64,000 nucleotides of DNA from positions 186,001-250,000 of the forward strand of contig NZ_JACNYK010000002.1 of the NCBI RefSeq assembly GCF_014692505.1, read 5' to 3'. Positions 33,758-43,421 of this stretch are shown here, piece by piece; positions within the stretch are counted from its first letter, which is position 1; each line of letters opens with the position of its first letter. The notes under the pieces are model-generated. The model saw only the letters and a list, made by a program, of their open reading frames with translations, did no database searches and had not been told where the DNA came from. Position numbers and translations under genes: made by a program. Source of the DNA: Sphingobacterium arenae (lineage in GTDB: Bacteria > Bacteroidota > Bacteroidia > Sphingobacteriales > Sphingobacteriaceae).

Positions 33758-35029
33758 ATGCAAGTTGATGTGCTTTTGGGCCTGCAATGGGGCGATGAAG
33801 GAAAGGGAAAAATCGTGGACGTATTCTGTCCGAAGTATGACTTAATCGCCCGCTTTCAAGGCGGCCCTAACGCCGGACATACATTAGAGTTTGATAACAA
33901 GAAATTTGTCTTGAACACCATCCCGTCCGGTATTTTTAATGAAGGTACACTTAACCTTATTGGCGGTGGTGTCGTCATCGACCCAATTATTTTAAAACGC
34001 GAGTTAGATAATCTACGTGCATCGGGATTTGATCCAGTAGGCAAAGGTACATTGGTTCTTGCACGCAAAGCACATTTAATCCTTCCTACACACCAATTGT
34101 TGGACGCAGCTTCCGAATCCAAAATGGGCGCTGGTAAAATCGGTTCTACTCTTAAAGGAATCGGTCCGACCTATATGGACAAAACTGGCCGAAATGGTTT
34201 ACGTGTAGGAGATACAACCCTTCCAGATTTTCAACAACGCTATGAAAAATTAAAAGCCAAGCATTTGGAGATTCTTTCCCATTATGGGGAAATTCCTGAT
34301 TTTTCTGAAAAAGAAGCGGCTTTCATGAGCGCCATTGATTTTATCAAAACGATTCCACACGTAGACGCCGAACATTTAGTCAACAACTATTTAAAAGAAG
34401 GAAAAAAAGTCCTTGCCGAAGGTGCACAAGGTACATTACTAGATGTAGATTTCGGTTCTTATCCGTTCGTTACCTCATCCAATACGACTACTGCCGGAGC
34501 ATGTACGGGACTTGGCATCGCACCCAATAAAATCGGTGCAGTATATGGTATCTTCAAAGCTTATGCTACCCGTGTGGGCGGCGGACCATTTCCAACGGAA
34601 CTGGATGACGAAACGGGTGAAAAGTTACGCCAGATAGGACATGAATTTGGTGCAACTACCGGGCGTTCGCGTCGTACGGGATGGATTGATATCCCTGCTT
34701 TGAAATATGCCATCATGTTAAATGGCGTAACCGAATTGATCATGATGAAAGCCGATGTATTGGATACATTTGAAAAAATCAATATTTGTACACATTACAA
34801 ACACAACGGTGAAACCATCGATTACATGCCTTACGAAATCATAACCAATCAAGCGGAGCCTGTCTTGGAAGAAATAGAAGGATGGAATCAAGATATTACG
34901 GGCATTCGTTCGAAAGACGAGATTCCTGCAGCATTAAAAAATTACATCGCTTATTTGGAAAAAGCGTTGGAGGTCCCTATTAAATATTTATCTGTAGGCC
35001 CCGATCGTATTCAGACAATCGAACTGTAA
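33758..35029 (+). CDS. purA: Adenylosuccinate synthetase
   Basis: A 423-residue enzyme joining IMP and aspartate with GTP to adenylosuccinate, the first committed step to AMP. Family signatures are complete: QWGDEGKGK (residues 10-18), GGPNAGHT, LEGAQGTLLDVDFGSYPFVTSSNTT-like region (split in this protein as AEGAQGTLLDVDFG), and TGRSRRTGW. Length is standard. pabB begins 12 bp after its stop and probably shares the transcript, linking purine and folate synthesis, although the functional link is loose. It follows the Fur-family gene by 103 bp with a good candidate promoter in the spacer. Confidence 0.98.
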   Translation: MQVDVLLGLQWGDEGKGKIVDVFCPKYDLIARFQGGPNAGHTLEFDNKKFVLNTIPSGIFNEGTLNLIGGGVVIDPIILKRELDNLRASGFDPVGKGTLVLARKAHLILPTHQLLDAASESKMGAGKIGSTLKGIGPTYMDKTGRNGLRVGDTTLPDFQQRYEKLKAKHLEILSHYGEIPDFSEKEAAFMSAIDFIKTIPHVDAEHLVNNYLKEGKKVLAEGAQGTLLDVDFGSYPFVTSSNTTTAGACTGLGIAPNKIGAVYGIFKAYATRVGGGPFPTELDDETGEKLRQIGHEFGATTGRSRRTGWIDIPALKYAIMLNGVTELIMMKADVLDTFEKINICTHYKHNGETIDYMPYEIITNQAEPVLEEIEGWNQDITGIRSKDEIPAALKNYIAYLEKALEVPIKYLSVGPDRIQTIEL

Positions 35030-35041
35030 TATCATATACAA

Positions 35042-36334
35042 ATGGCTACAGCCGTATTTCAGGTTGAAAGGCAGCTATTCGAAAAACAAGCGCTTCAGTG
35101 GGCGCAACAATTTGATGAGGCTTGTTACTTTCAATCTAATGACTATCGTGATGAGTATGCACAAATAGATAGTTTACTTGCCGTAAAGGCTTTAGACAGC
35201 TTTGTCAGCGGGCAAACAGATACATTCCATGCCTTGGAAAAATTTAGAGCCAAGCATCCGAATAGATGGATGCCTGGCGTTTTTAGTTACGATCTTAAAA
35301 ATGAAATTGAAGATTTAACGACGTCTTTCCCTAATCGGCTAGATTTCCCAGAAGCTTTTTTTTTTATTCCAGCCATCGTTTTGCATTTCAAAGACAACCA
35401 GGTAAAAATTGAAGCTGCCAATCCAAAAAATATATATAATGATATTTTAACCAGTAGCCATACCGCAGGTGAGGAAATGATAGAGCCAGAAAACATCCAT
35501 TTTAAAAAACGGATGTCGAAACCAGCGTATGTACGCGCGTTTCAGCATTTGTTAAAACACATCCAACAGGGTGACATTTATGAAGTCAACCTTTGTCAAG
35601 AATTTTATGCTGAAGACGTTACGTTGTCACCAATAGCCGTATACCAAAAATTGAACAGGATTTCCCCTACTCCATTTTCCTGTTTTTTCAAAATCAACGA
35701 CAACTATATTCTATCCGCATCGCCTGAACGTTTCTTAGCAAAGCGGGGGGATACGCTGATTTCTCAGCCTATTAAAGGTACTGCCCCCCGTGGAAAGACT
35801 ATGAAAGAAGACCATCACATTATCGAGACATTGAAAAACAGTCCGAAGGAAATTTCAGAGAATGTGATGATCGTGGATTTGGTTCGAAATGATTTAACAC
35901 GCAGTGCACAAAAAGGTACCGTAAAGGCAGAAAAACAACTGGAAGTGCAGACGTTTGAGCAAGTGCATCAATTGGTTTCCACCATCACCTGCCAAAAGAA
36001 AAGTGGCATATCAGACATAGAAGTTATCCGTAACACTTTCCCCGCCGGTTCGATGACCGGAGCACCGAAAATCAGTGCGATGAGATTATGCGATCGTTAC
36101 GAAAACAGTAAACGGGGCATATACGCGGGTGCTGTAGGCTATTTTAATCCAGAAGGTGATTTTGATTTCAACGTAGTTATACGTTCCTTACTTTACAATA
36201 GCAAAAAGCAATACCTATCTTTCCATACGGGAGGCGCAATAACTATTGATGCGGATCCGGAAAAGGAATACGAAGAATGCCTATTGAAAGCTTCTGCCAT
36301 ACTCAAAACCTTGAACGCAAAGTTAGTAGAGTAA
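35042..36334 (+). CDS. pabB: Aminodeoxychorismate synthase component I
   Basis: A 430-residue chorismate-utilising enzyme. The catalytic signature PIKGTAPRG (the Lys typical of PabB), ENVMIVDLVRNDL, and TFPAGSMTGAPK near the C-terminus are all present, and the C-terminal half resembles TrpE/PabB throughout. The N-terminal third is shorter and more divergent than in E. coli PabB, as usual for Bacteroidota. It aminates chorismate to aminodeoxychorismate for folate synthesis, with a glutaminase partner (PabA) that is not in the window. It starts 12 bp after purA. A hairpin with a T-run overlaps its stop codon. Confidence 0.9.
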   Translation: MATAVFQVERQLFEKQALQWAQQFDEACYFQSNDYRDEYAQIDSLLAVKALDSFVSGQTDTFHALEKFRAKHPNRWMPGVFSYDLKNEIEDLTTSFPNRLDFPEAFFFIPAIVLHFKDNQVKIEAANPKNIYNDILTSSHTAGEEMIEPENIHFKKRMSKPAYVRAFQHLLKHIQQGDIYEVNLCQEFYAEDVTLSPIAVYQKLNRISPTPFSCFFKINDNYILSASPERFLAKRGDTLISQPIKGTAPRGKTMKEDHHIIETLKNSPKEISENVMIVDLVRNDLTRSAQKGTVKAEKQLEVQTFEQVHQLVSTITCQKKSGISDIEVIRNTFPAGSMTGAPKISAMRLCDRYENSKRGIYAGAVGYFNPEGDFDFNVVIRSLLYNSKKQYLSFHTGGAITIDADPEKEYEECLLKASAILKTLNAKLVE

Positions 36335-36369
36335 TTAATTCCTTCGTGAACTAATTACTCAGATTTTTT
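36329..36369 (+). terminator. Terminator after pabB
   Basis: GAGTAATTA (36329-36337, including the stop codon) pairs with TAATTACTC (36352-36360), followed shortly by six T. Confidence 0.65.
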
Positions 36370-36414
36370 CCCATCGGCACTCGTGAATGCAATGCATTTT
36401 GTTTAGGTTTGAGT

Positions 36415-37077
36415 ATGTCTACACCCTACATCAACATACACACGCATTGCACCCATGCGCCGACAGAACAAATCTTTCCGCTTCCCAATGTTATTATATC
36501 AAAGGACTATTTGTCCCCCTATCCCTGTTCATTAGGCATACATCCTTGGTATATCGAGCTTAATACCAAGGCACAATTAGATGCCCTTCATCAATATGGA
36601 ACCAAGAAACAGGTTTTGGCTATTGGTGAGTGTGGTCTTGATAAACGCTGCGATACCGAATGGTCTTTGCAGGAATTGATTTTTCGAAAGCAAATCAATT
36701 ATGCCAATAGTATCCAAAAGCCTTTAATTATACATTGTGTCCGTGCTTATCAAGAATGTCTGGAAATACTTTACGAAGAAAAAGTATCCGTCCCTGTTAT
36801 CTTTCATGGATTTGAAAAAAAACCTGCTTTAGCAAAACAAATTCTTAGTCTAGGTTATTTTATTAGTTTAGGAAGCGCCATCCTTTCAGAGCAGAAAGGC
36901 GAACTTATCCGACAAGTACCACTTAACAAAATTTTATTAGAAACGGATGATAAATCTGTCAATATCATTGATATTTATGCTTATTTTTGCCGCGTTCGAA
37001 AAATAGAGATGCAACTCTTAAAAGAAGAATTGTATCAAAATTTTATGCATATATTTAATTATCCGATAGGAAAATGA
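36415..37077 (+). CDS. TatD-family metal-dependent hydrolase
   Basis: A 220-residue protein from the ATG at 36415 (a TTG six bases upstream is also in frame). Metal motifs are NIHTHCTH near the N-terminus, GECGLDKR, LIIHCVRAYQE, IFHGFEKK and LLETDDK. Typical TatD proteins are about 255 residues and act as 3'-5' exonucleases on DNA and RNA; this one is shorter, with a compact front half, as in the small TatD-like branch of Bacteroidota. The following gene tcdA overlaps it by ATGA, so they are translationally coupled. This TatD-TcdA pairing is common in this phylum. Confidence 0.88.
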   Translation: MSTPYINIHTHCTHAPTEQIFPLPNVIISKDYLSPYPCSLGIHPWYIELNTKAQLDALHQYGTKKQVLAIGECGLDKRCDTEWSLQELIFRKQINYANSIQKPLIIHCVRAYQECLEILYEEKVSVPVIFHGFEKKPALAKQILSLGYFISLGSAILSEQKGELIRQVPLNKILLETDDKSVNIIDIYAYFCRVRKIEMQLLKEELYQNFMHIFNYPIGK

Positions 37078-37805
37078 AAGATTTATCTTGGTTATCAAGA
37101 ACAGAAGCTTTAACAGGACGTGAGGCATTGGAAAAATTAGCAAATTCACATGTGATGGTTCTCGGTTTAGGAGGAGTAGGTTCGTTTGCGGCAGAATTCA
37201 TCTGCCGTGCCGGAGTAGGCAAAATGACCATTATTGATGGCGACACTGTAGATCCATCCAATCGAAATCGACAATTGCCAGCCCTTGCCACCAACCATGG
37301 TGAAGCCAAAGCACAAATCATGAAAGATCGGTTATTAGCCATCAATCCCGAGCTAGAACTTCATGTTGTCCAAGATTTTATCATACCGGAAAAAATCCCA
37401 GCTCTTTTAGCGTCAATTCCCGATTATTGTGTGGAGGCGATTGACAGCATTACGCCAAAACTTTTTTTCATCCGGCATGCACTAGAAGCAAAAATTCCCT
37501 TTGTCAGTTCGATGGGTGCTGGCGGAAAAGTAGACCCTACCAAAATCCGCATTGCCGACATCAGTAAATCATACAACTGTAAACTTGCCCACCATATCCG
37601 TAAGAAACTTCGCAAGCACGGCATCCGTGATGGCGTTAAGGTAGCCTTTTCAACGGAGCTTCCCGATAAGAAATCCCTACTGTATACCGATGGCAGTAAT
37701 TTCAAGAAATCTGCTTATGGAACGATGTCCTATTTACCAGCTGCGTTTGGTGGAGCCATCGCTTCCGTGGCCATTCGTGACTTGATTGGCAAGAAAGTTA
37801 ATTAA
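37074..37805 (+). CDS. tcdA: tRNA threonylcarbamoyladenosine dehydratase
   Basis: A 243-residue E1-like enzyme of the TcdA/CsdL (YgdL) family. It adenylates and cyclises the t6A37 side chain of tRNAs to ct6A. The nucleotide-binding loop GLGGVGSFAAEFICRAGVGKMTIIDGD (split here as residues 25-51) and the VEAIDSITPKLF segment are typical, and the C-terminal end has YGTMSYLPAAFGGAIASVAI, also typical. The ATG overlaps the TatD stop codon. A 46-bp spacer separates it from the exonuclease gene, and that spacer contains the candidate LexA-like operator, so the two are probably regulated apart. Confidence 0.93.
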   Translation: MKDLSWLSRTEALTGREALEKLANSHVMVLGLGGVGSFAAEFICRAGVGKMTIIDGDTVDPSNRNRQLPALATNHGEAKAQIMKDRLLAINPELELHVVQDFIIPEKIPALLASIPDYCVEAIDSITPKLFFIRHALEAKIPFVSSMGAGGKVDPTKIRIADISKSYNCKLAHHIRKKLRKHGIRDGVKVAFSTELPDKKSLLYTDGSNFKKSAYGTMSYLPAAFGGAIASVAIRDLIGKKVN

Positions 37806-37823
37806 CATCAACACCCTTCCGTA

Positions 37824-37848
37824 TTACTAATTAAATTAGTAATATTGT
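37824..37848 (+). promoter_or_regulatory. Candidate operator/promoter of the DnaQ/GIY-YIG gene
   Basis: TTACTAA (37824-37830), TTAAA, TTAGTAA (37836-37842), then TATTGT. Of 25 bases 22 match the site at 11411. TAATATTG at 37840-37847 approximates the -7 element TAnnTTTG and ends four bases before the GTG start, so repressor binding would block the promoter and the mRNA would be nearly leaderless. Confidence 0.6.
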
Positions 37849-37851
37849 ATC

Positions 37852-39237
37852 GTGAACAAACAAAAACACTTTGCTATAGTCGATATCGAAACAACCGGAA
37901 GTCACGCGGGTGGAAGTCGTATTACGGAAGTTGCCATTTTGATACATAACGGAAAAAAGGTCGTCGAACGGTATCAAAGCCTCGTTAATCCGCAATGCCC
38001 TATCCCTTTCGCTATTCAGATGCTAACGGGTATCACGCCTGATATGTTAGCCGATGTCCCTACTTTCGACGAAATTGCAGAAGATGTATACCACCTTTTG
38101 CAAGGCAGAATTTTTGTTGCCCATAATGTAAATTTCGATTATTCCTTCCTGGTGAAAGAACTAAAGCAAGCAGGCTATGATTGGCAAGCACCAAAACTCT
38201 GTACTGTTCGGCTATCCAGAAAAATCTTTCCTGGACACCGTTCCTACAGCTTAGGAGAGTTGTGCAAAGTACGCAATATTTCTATTACCGCACGACATAG
38301 AGCCATGGGAGATGCTGAAGCAACCGTCGAACTTTTTTCGCAACTTCTTGCACACGATAAAAATCAATATTTGCAAGAGAGCCTGGGCAGAAATATTGAA
38401 CATCGGCTACCAACTCATCTTTCTTTAGCTCAATTCCAAAGATTGCCGGAATCTACCGGAATCTACATTTTCCGGAATAAAAAAGGGAAAATTATCTATG
38501 TAGGGAAAGCAGTCAATATTAAAAAACGTGTGTTGAGCCATTTTGAGGGTATTAGTAGCAGTCTTAGGCGACAACAATTTATCAACGATATTGCGACGAT
38601 AGATTTTGAGGAATCGGGCACTGAACTCATGGCGCTTCTCATGGAATGCCAAATGATCAAAAAATATTGGCCTATCCATAACCGTGCATTGAAACGCTAC
38701 GAGCCGAAATTTGCACTTATTCAGTACGAAGATATGAGAGGATATATCAGGCTAGCGGTAAGCAGGGTAGCTGATCATGCTAACAGCGTCCGTTATTTTG
38801 AGACCGTACAAGAAGCAAATCAATTCTTAGCTAATTTGTTGGAAGAATTTAACCTGGCTGCTACGCTCTGTACATTCTACTCCCCCGCTACAGAGAAGAG
38901 CGAAGACAGAAAAGTAGTTAAAGAAACACTCCCCTCACTGGATGAACACAACCAAACTATAGCTTTTATATTTCAACAACTAACCACCCGTACACGGTCC
39001 TTCCTGCTGATCGATCGCGGACGAAACGATGAGGAAAATAGCTACATCTATTTTAAAAAGGACAAGCTCTATGCTTTTGGGTTTGTCGAATATGCCCAAC
39101 AATGGTCACAAGTGGAGGATGTTGTTTCCTATACCGATAAATGCATCAGTAATTTTTATATGCAACATATTGTCCTACAATATGCAGAGCGCTTTCCGGA
39201 GAAAGTCACCATCCTACCTCCATCAGCGCAGCAGTGA
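37852..39237 (+). CDS. DnaQ-type exonuclease fused to a UvrC/Cho-like GIY-YIG nuclease
   Basis: A 461-residue protein. The start is GTG at 37852; no ATG is available before the exonuclease fold begins. Residues 6-170 are a DEDDh exonuclease: Asp11 and Glu13 in VDIETTG, Asp in [10 protein letters not shown], and [10 protein letters not shown]. Residues about 198-275 are an intact GIY-YIG domain ([29 protein letters not shown], and [18 protein letters not shown] with the catalytic Glu). The C-terminal part has no clear domain. Such epsilon/UvrC-like fusions occur in actinobacteria and Bacteroidota and are thought to work in excision repair, like E. coli Cho. The palindromic site just before the start suggests damage control. 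It overlaps convergent fbp by 15 bp. Confidence 0.88.
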   Translation: MNKQKHFAIVDIETTGSHAGGSRITEVAILIHNGKKVVERYQSLVNPQCPIPFAIQMLTGITPDMLADVPTFDEIAEDVYHLLQGRIFVAHNVNFDYSFLVKELKQAGYDWQAPKLCTVRLSRKIFPGHRSYSLGELCKVRNISITARHRAMGDAEATVELFSQLLAHDKNQYLQESLGRNIEHRLPTHLSLAQFQRLPESTGIYIFRNKKGKIIYVGKAVNIKKRVLSHFEGISSSLRRQQFINDIATIDFEESGTELMALLMECQMIKKYWPIHNRALKRYEPKFALIQYEDMRGYIRLAVSRVADHANSVRYFETVQEANQFLANLLEEFNLAATLCTFYSPATEKSEDRKVVKETLPSLDEHNQTIAFIFQQLTTRTRSFLLIDRGRNDEENSYIYFKKDKLYAFGFVEYAQQWSQVEDVVSYTDKCISNFYMQHIVLQYAERFPEKVTILPPSAQQ

Positions 39238-40236
39238 GTTTTCTTTCTTAAAACTGAGCACCTTATCTACCATGTTTTTACTTCCGATAACAATAGGTGT
39301 CCGTTGATGTAGATGAGACGGTTTGATTCCCAATACGCGCTCTTTACCAGATACTGCCTTCCCTCCCGCTTGTTCTATAATAAATGCCATGGGATTACAT
39401 TCATAAAGCAGCCGTAACTTACCACTGGGATAACTAGATGTCTCGGGATAAAGAAATACACCTCCCATAATTAAAGTGCGATGAATATCCGCCACCATAG
39501 AACCAATATAACGGGAAGTATAGGGTCTCGATGTTACACTATCTTCCTCTTGACAATATTTGATATAATCTTTGATATATTGTGGGAATTTTAAATAATT
39601 CCCTTCGTTTACGGAATAAGAATTACCATCTACAGGAACTTGCATATTTGGATGTGACAAACAAAATTCTCCAATAGATGGATCCAATGTAAAGCCATTC
39701 ACACCTTTACCTGTAGTGTAAACCAACATCGTGGACGAGCCATAAATAACATATCCCGCAGCTACCTGCTCATGCCCATATTGCAATATCTCTTCTTCAG
39801 ACACGGGGGTATCAAGCCTCTCCCTTCGATAAATAGAAAAGATAGATCCAACGGAGACATTTAAATCAATGTTTGCTGACCCATCCAACGGGTCCATACA
39901 AACCATATATTTACCTTTACTTACCGAGTTTTTCAAAGAAACTTCAATACATTCTTCATGCTCTTCAGAAGCAATATAGCAGCATTCTCCCCCTCGTGTC
40001 AACGCTTCAACAAATTGTTCGTCGGCATATACATCCAATTTTTTTTGGGCTTCACCTTGTACGTTATGATTCCCATTCTCTCCCAATATATCCACCAGTC
40101 CAGCTTTGTTAACCTCACGATTAATCATCTTTGCCGCGATCCCAATATCTCGCAACAACCTCGAAAGTTCCCCTTTTGCATATGGGAAATCAGCCTGTTT
40201 TTCAATAATAAATTGACCTAATGTTTTGAATGCCAT
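39223..40236 (-). CDS. fbp: Fructose-1,6-bisphosphatase class I
   Basis: A 337-residue gluconeogenic phosphatase. The start is the ATG at 40236 ([14 protein letters not shown]); the frame is open 76 codons further upstream, but that part is low-complexity spacer. Family motifs are [30 protein letters not shown] (DPLDGSSN-like with one Ser to Ala change), [13 protein letters not shown] and [23 protein letters not shown]. It hydrolyses fructose-1,6-bisphosphate to fructose-6-phosphate with Mg2+. It is convergent with the exonuclease gene and its upstream spacer is long (489 bp), with a two-hairpin repeat element inside. Confidence 0.96.
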   Translation of the reverse strand: MAFKTLGQFIIEKQADFPYAKGELSRLLRDIGIAAKMINREVNKAGLVDILGENGNHNVQGEAQKKLDVYADEQFVEALTRGGECCYIASEEHEECIEVSLKNSVSKGKYMVCMDPLDGSANIDLNVSVGSIFSIYRRERLDTPVSEEEILQYGHEQVAAGYVIYGSSTMLVYTTGKGVNGFTLDPSIGEFCLSHPNMQVPVDGNSYSVNEGNYLKFPQYIKDYIKYCQEEDSVTSRPYTSRYIGSMVADIHRTLIMGGVFLYPETSSYPSGKLRLLYECNPMAFIIEQAGGKAVSGKERVLGIKPSHLHQRTPIVIGSKNMVDKVLSFKKENSLLR

Positions 40237-40725
40237 GATATATAGTTGTTCAGTTTGGTAACAAATTTCACGGTGCAAATCTACACAAGCTAACCTAATT
40301 AAAAAACTGATTTTCAGCTTATTGTACGATATACACATATTTATCAGACTGATATTCAACTGCTTATTTTTTATAAAAATTTTCTTTAAACAACTTTTTT
40401 CTAAAAAAAAGTTGTACAAAAAAAGCGTCACTTTAAAATTTTGATGCGTCCCACTACCCCGCACTTTTCCCGCATAGAGAATAGTTTACATGTGGCATTA
40501 AGAGATTAAGGAAGGGGCAATACAATTGTATGATCCCTCTCCTTAACACTAAAGGTCGCATCCAGATTTTGAGGCTGTAGGAACTCATCCTTACTACTAT
40601 CCCTATCCTCAAAGATTTGAAGCGACGAGGTTTTGCTTCTTTTGCGGGAAAAAGAAGTTAAAGACAATTAATATTTTCATTATATTTAAGACACATTAGG
40701 GAGGTATATTTAAAACATCCAAACA
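40237..40725. other. 489-bp divergent spacer between fbp and ppk1
   Basis: The half near fbp is AT-rich with nothing recognisable beyond probable fbp promoter sequence. The half near ppk1 holds the first copy of the multi-hairpin element (40524-40660). A purine-rich GGGAGG at 40700 lies about 20 bases before the ppk1 GTG and is too far away for an ordinary ribosome-binding site there. Confidence 0.5.
40524..40660 (+). repeat. Multi-hairpin intergenic element, copy 1
   Basis: Shares an ordered set of blocks with 51646-51785: AATTGTA, CCTTAACACTAAAGGTCGC, a variable stem, a loop with ACTCATCCTT and TACTATCC, the second arm, GAAGCGACGA, and a final hairpin. Pairs: CCTT/AAGG, GTCGC (40555-40559)/GCGAC (40622-40626), TTTGAGG (40568-40574)/CCTCAAA (40607-40613), CTTCTTTT/AAAAAGAAG (40636-40657). 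The stems differ from copy 2 but stay paired. Strand is arbitrary. Confidence 0.75.
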
Positions 40726-42807
40726 GTGACAAAGAAAAAGAAGATGATAAATAGGTTTATTCCCCGCGATATCAGTTGGTTGAGTTTTAATGACCGGGTA
40801 TTGCAGGAAGCTGCCGACGCAAGCGTCCCTCTTTCCGAAAGGATTAAGTTTTTAGGTATTTTCTCCAACAATCTTGATGAGTTTTTTCGTGTAAGAGTAG
40901 CTGGGTTAAAAAGGGCATTAGCGTTTAACGAAAAACAAGCTAAAGAAATTTTCTTCGAAAAACCACAAATTATCTTAGACCAGATTAACGATATTGTCAT
41001 TCAGCAGCAACAACAATTTGATCATATCTGGCTAAAAGTGCAAGCTGAAATGGCGAAGGAAAGGGTTTTCATCAAGACCGATGAGGAACTGAATAAGGAA
41101 CAGCAACAGTTTGTCAAGTTTTATTATGAAGAAGAAGTTGAGTCAAACGTTATCCCATTAATGCTTGACGACGCGCGCACGATGCCCTATCTGCGTGACA
41201 AAAGTCTATACCTAGGTATTGCCATGCGGAAAAAAGATTGGGAGTACGAAACACGTTTTGCCATTATTGAAAACCCTACCCGACGCAATGGTCGTTTTTT
41301 GCTTCTCCCTTCTCCGGAAGGAGAGAAACACGTCATCCTTTTGGAAGATGTCATCAAATTTAATATACCGTATATTTTTTCTTATTTCGGTTTTGACTCT
41401 TTTAAGGCACATGCGTTCAAAATCACCAGAGACGCTGAATTCGATCTTGATAACGACATCAATACCACCTTGGTGGAGAAAATCGAAAAGGGAATTAAAA
41501 ACCGTAGGAAGGGGAAGCCTACTCGTTTCGTCTTCGACAAGGATATGGATTCGTCTTTAGTGGCTTTCCTGATTAAAAAGCTGAATCTTTCTAAAAAAGA
41601 TAGCATCATCCCTGGGCAGAAAATTCATAATTTCAAGCATTTTATGGATTTTCCGAAGATTTTTGAATCGGAAAAGCAATCCAAAGTGCGCAGTTCCTTC
41701 GTCCATCCTGATTTCGCCGGACGACAACGTATTAGCGACGTCGTTGTTAAAAAGGATGTCCTACTATCCTTTCCATATCATACTTTTCACCCGGTCATTG
41801 ACCTACTTCGCGAAGCAGCTATGGACCCTGAAGTACGTTCAATATATATCACTATTTATCGTATGGCGGAAAACTCTAAGATAGCCAATGCGCTTATTAA
41901 TGCTGCAAGAAATGGAAAGGATGTGACCATCATGCTCGAACTTCGGGCCCGTTTCGACGAGGAGCATAACATCATTTGGAAAGAACGTTTCGAAATGGAG
42001 GGCGTTAAAGTGCTTTTGGGTATCCCGGAAAAAAAAGTACACGCTAAACTCTGTGTTATCAAAAAAAGGCTGAACAACAAAACAATCCAATATGGCTTTG
42101 TCAGTACAGGAAATTTCAATGAAAAAACAGCTAAGATCTATGGTGATTATTGCTTGATGACCAGCAATAGAACAGTGATGGCGGATATCAACAGGATTTT
42201 TTCCGGACTAAGAAAGTATAAGGAAGATTTATCACAAGTTTTCAAAGCTTGCAAAAATCTACTTGTCTGTCCGACCAATATGCGATCGACCTTCCTTATA
42301 CTTATAGATAAAGAAATAGCAGAAGCTCGCGCGGGCAATAAAGCACGTATTATAGTCAAAATAAACTCTTTAAGTGACAAACAGCTTATTAACAAAATAT
42401 ATGAAGCAGCCGCCCAGGGTGTTAAGATTGAAATGATCGTTCGAGGGATTTATTGTGCTGTGAACCAAAAAAATTTTGCCAATCCCCTTCATGCTATCAG
42501 CATTGTGGATGAATACCTAGAACATGCCCGTGTGGTATATTTTTACGCAGGGGGCAAAGAACTAGTATATATTTCTTCCGCTGATTGGATGCCTCGGAAT
42601 CTCGATTTCCGTGTGGAGGCCGCCGTACAAATTACCAACAAAAAAATTAAGCAAGAACTTATTGCGATGTTAGAAATACAATTGAAAGATAATGTTAAAG
42701 CTCGGCTTTTGAACAATAAGTTGGACAATACTTACGTGCAAAACGACAAACCGCCCCAACGATCACAATTTGAATTGTATAAATATTTACGAAAAAAAAC
42801 GAAATGA
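40726..42807 (+). CDS. ppk1: Polyphosphate kinase 1
   Basis: A 693-residue enzyme that makes polyphosphate reversibly from ATP. The opening INRFIPRDISWLSFNDRVLQEA is the PPK1 N-domain signature. Catalytic histidines fit KVHAKLCVI (the autophosphorylated one) and EYLEHARVVYF; RMAENSKIANAL and FVSTGNFNEKTAKIYGDY are also typical of the phospholipase-D-like core. The start is GTG at 40726 or, six codons later, ATG at 40744; both are plausible. It is convergent with the DUF502 gene, with only three bases between the stops. Upstream is the multi-hairpin element. Confidence 0.96.
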   Translation: MTKKKKMINRFIPRDISWLSFNDRVLQEAADASVPLSERIKFLGIFSNNLDEFFRVRVAGLKRALAFNEKQAKEIFFEKPQIILDQINDIVIQQQQQFDHIWLKVQAEMAKERVFIKTDEELNKEQQQFVKFYYEEEVESNVIPLMLDDARTMPYLRDKSLYLGIAMRKKDWEYETRFAIIENPTRRNGRFLLLPSPEGEKHVILLEDVIKFNIPYIFSYFGFDSFKAHAFKITRDAEFDLDNDINTTLVEKIEKGIKNRRKGKPTRFVFDKDMDSSLVAFLIKKLNLSKKDSIIPGQKIHNFKHFMDFPKIFESEKQSKVRSSFVHPDFAGRQRISDVVVKKDVLLSFPYHTFHPVIDLLREAAMDPEVRSIYITIYRMAENSKIANALINAARNGKDVTIMLELRARFDEEHNIIWKERFEMEGVKVLLGIPEKKVHAKLCVIKKRLNNKTIQYGFVSTGNFNEKTAKIYGDYCLMTSNRTVMADINRIFSGLRKYKEDLSQVFKACKNLLVCPTNMRSTFLILIDKEIAEARAGNKARIIVKINSLSDKQLINKIYEAAAQGVKIEMIVRGIYCAVNQKNFANPLHAISIVDEYLEHARVVYFYAGGKELVYISSADWMPRNLDFRVEAAVQITNKKIKQELIAMLEIQLKDNVKARLLNNKLDNTYVQNDKPPQRSQFELYKYLRKKTK

Positions 42808-42810
42808 TCA

Positions 42811-43410
42811 TTAATCAATGCCGCTCACACCACCAGAGACAACTAATTTCATCGCATCGGTTGCGCTCATGTCTAAACGTTGTACGTGAGCCGCTTTCAC
42901 GACGACTACTTGTCCAGCAACCGAGTAAGAATATGGAAAGTAAACAATTACATCGTCAGGTAAACCAATTTTATGAAGGTCGCGCTGTGTGAGAAAGCCG
43001 ATTTTTCGCAATCCGGTCTCGTTGACCAGTACCAACACCGGTTCATTGAACTTTTTTGCATCACCCACAAAAGCTTCTGTAAAATCCTTGATCGAAGAAT
43101 GAAGCGTATTAAACAATGGAATCTTATCAATAGTACGTTTTAACCATGCGCGTATTGGTTCAGTTACGAAAGTTGTAAAAACCACCCCTACCAGAATCAA
43201 AATAATGAGCACCGTCAAGATTCCAATACCCGGAATATAAAGAGGATGCCCCTGTTCATCTTCTAAAAAATGGGTTGTAAGATTTAAAGCATTATCCAAC
43301 GATGCAAAGACCCAGACTATAAGAAATATAGCTCCAGCGACCGGTACCGTAACTAATGTACCTTTTATAAGGTAATACAATATTTTTTTTTGTGTAAACT
43401 TTTTCATCAT
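42811..43410 (-). CDS. DUF502 membrane protein
   Basis: A 199-residue protein with two transmembrane segments (residues 13-33 and 61-83), then a soluble domain. The sequence TLVTVPVAGAIFLIVWVF, GIGILTVLIILILVGVV, IPLFNTLHSSIKDFTEAF and YFPYSYSVAGQVVVVKA matches DUF502 throughout, and LHSSIKD is the family's hallmark. Function is unknown. It lies 11 bp downstream of murF-alr on the same strand, so it is probably co-expressed with that cell-wall enzyme. A second Met right after the first makes the exact start uncertain by one codon. Confidence 0.92.
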   Translation of the reverse strand: MMKKFTQKKILYYLIKGTLVTVPVAGAIFLIVWVFASLDNALNLTTHFLEDEQGHPLYIPGIGILTVLIILILVGVVFTTFVTEPIRAWLKRTIDKIPLFNTLHSSIKDFTEAFVGDAKKFNEPVLVLVNETGLRKIGFLTQRDLHKIGLPDDVIVYFPYSYSVAGQVVVVKAAHVQRLDMSATDAMKLVVSGGVSGID

Positions 43411-43421
43411 AATCTATTTGT

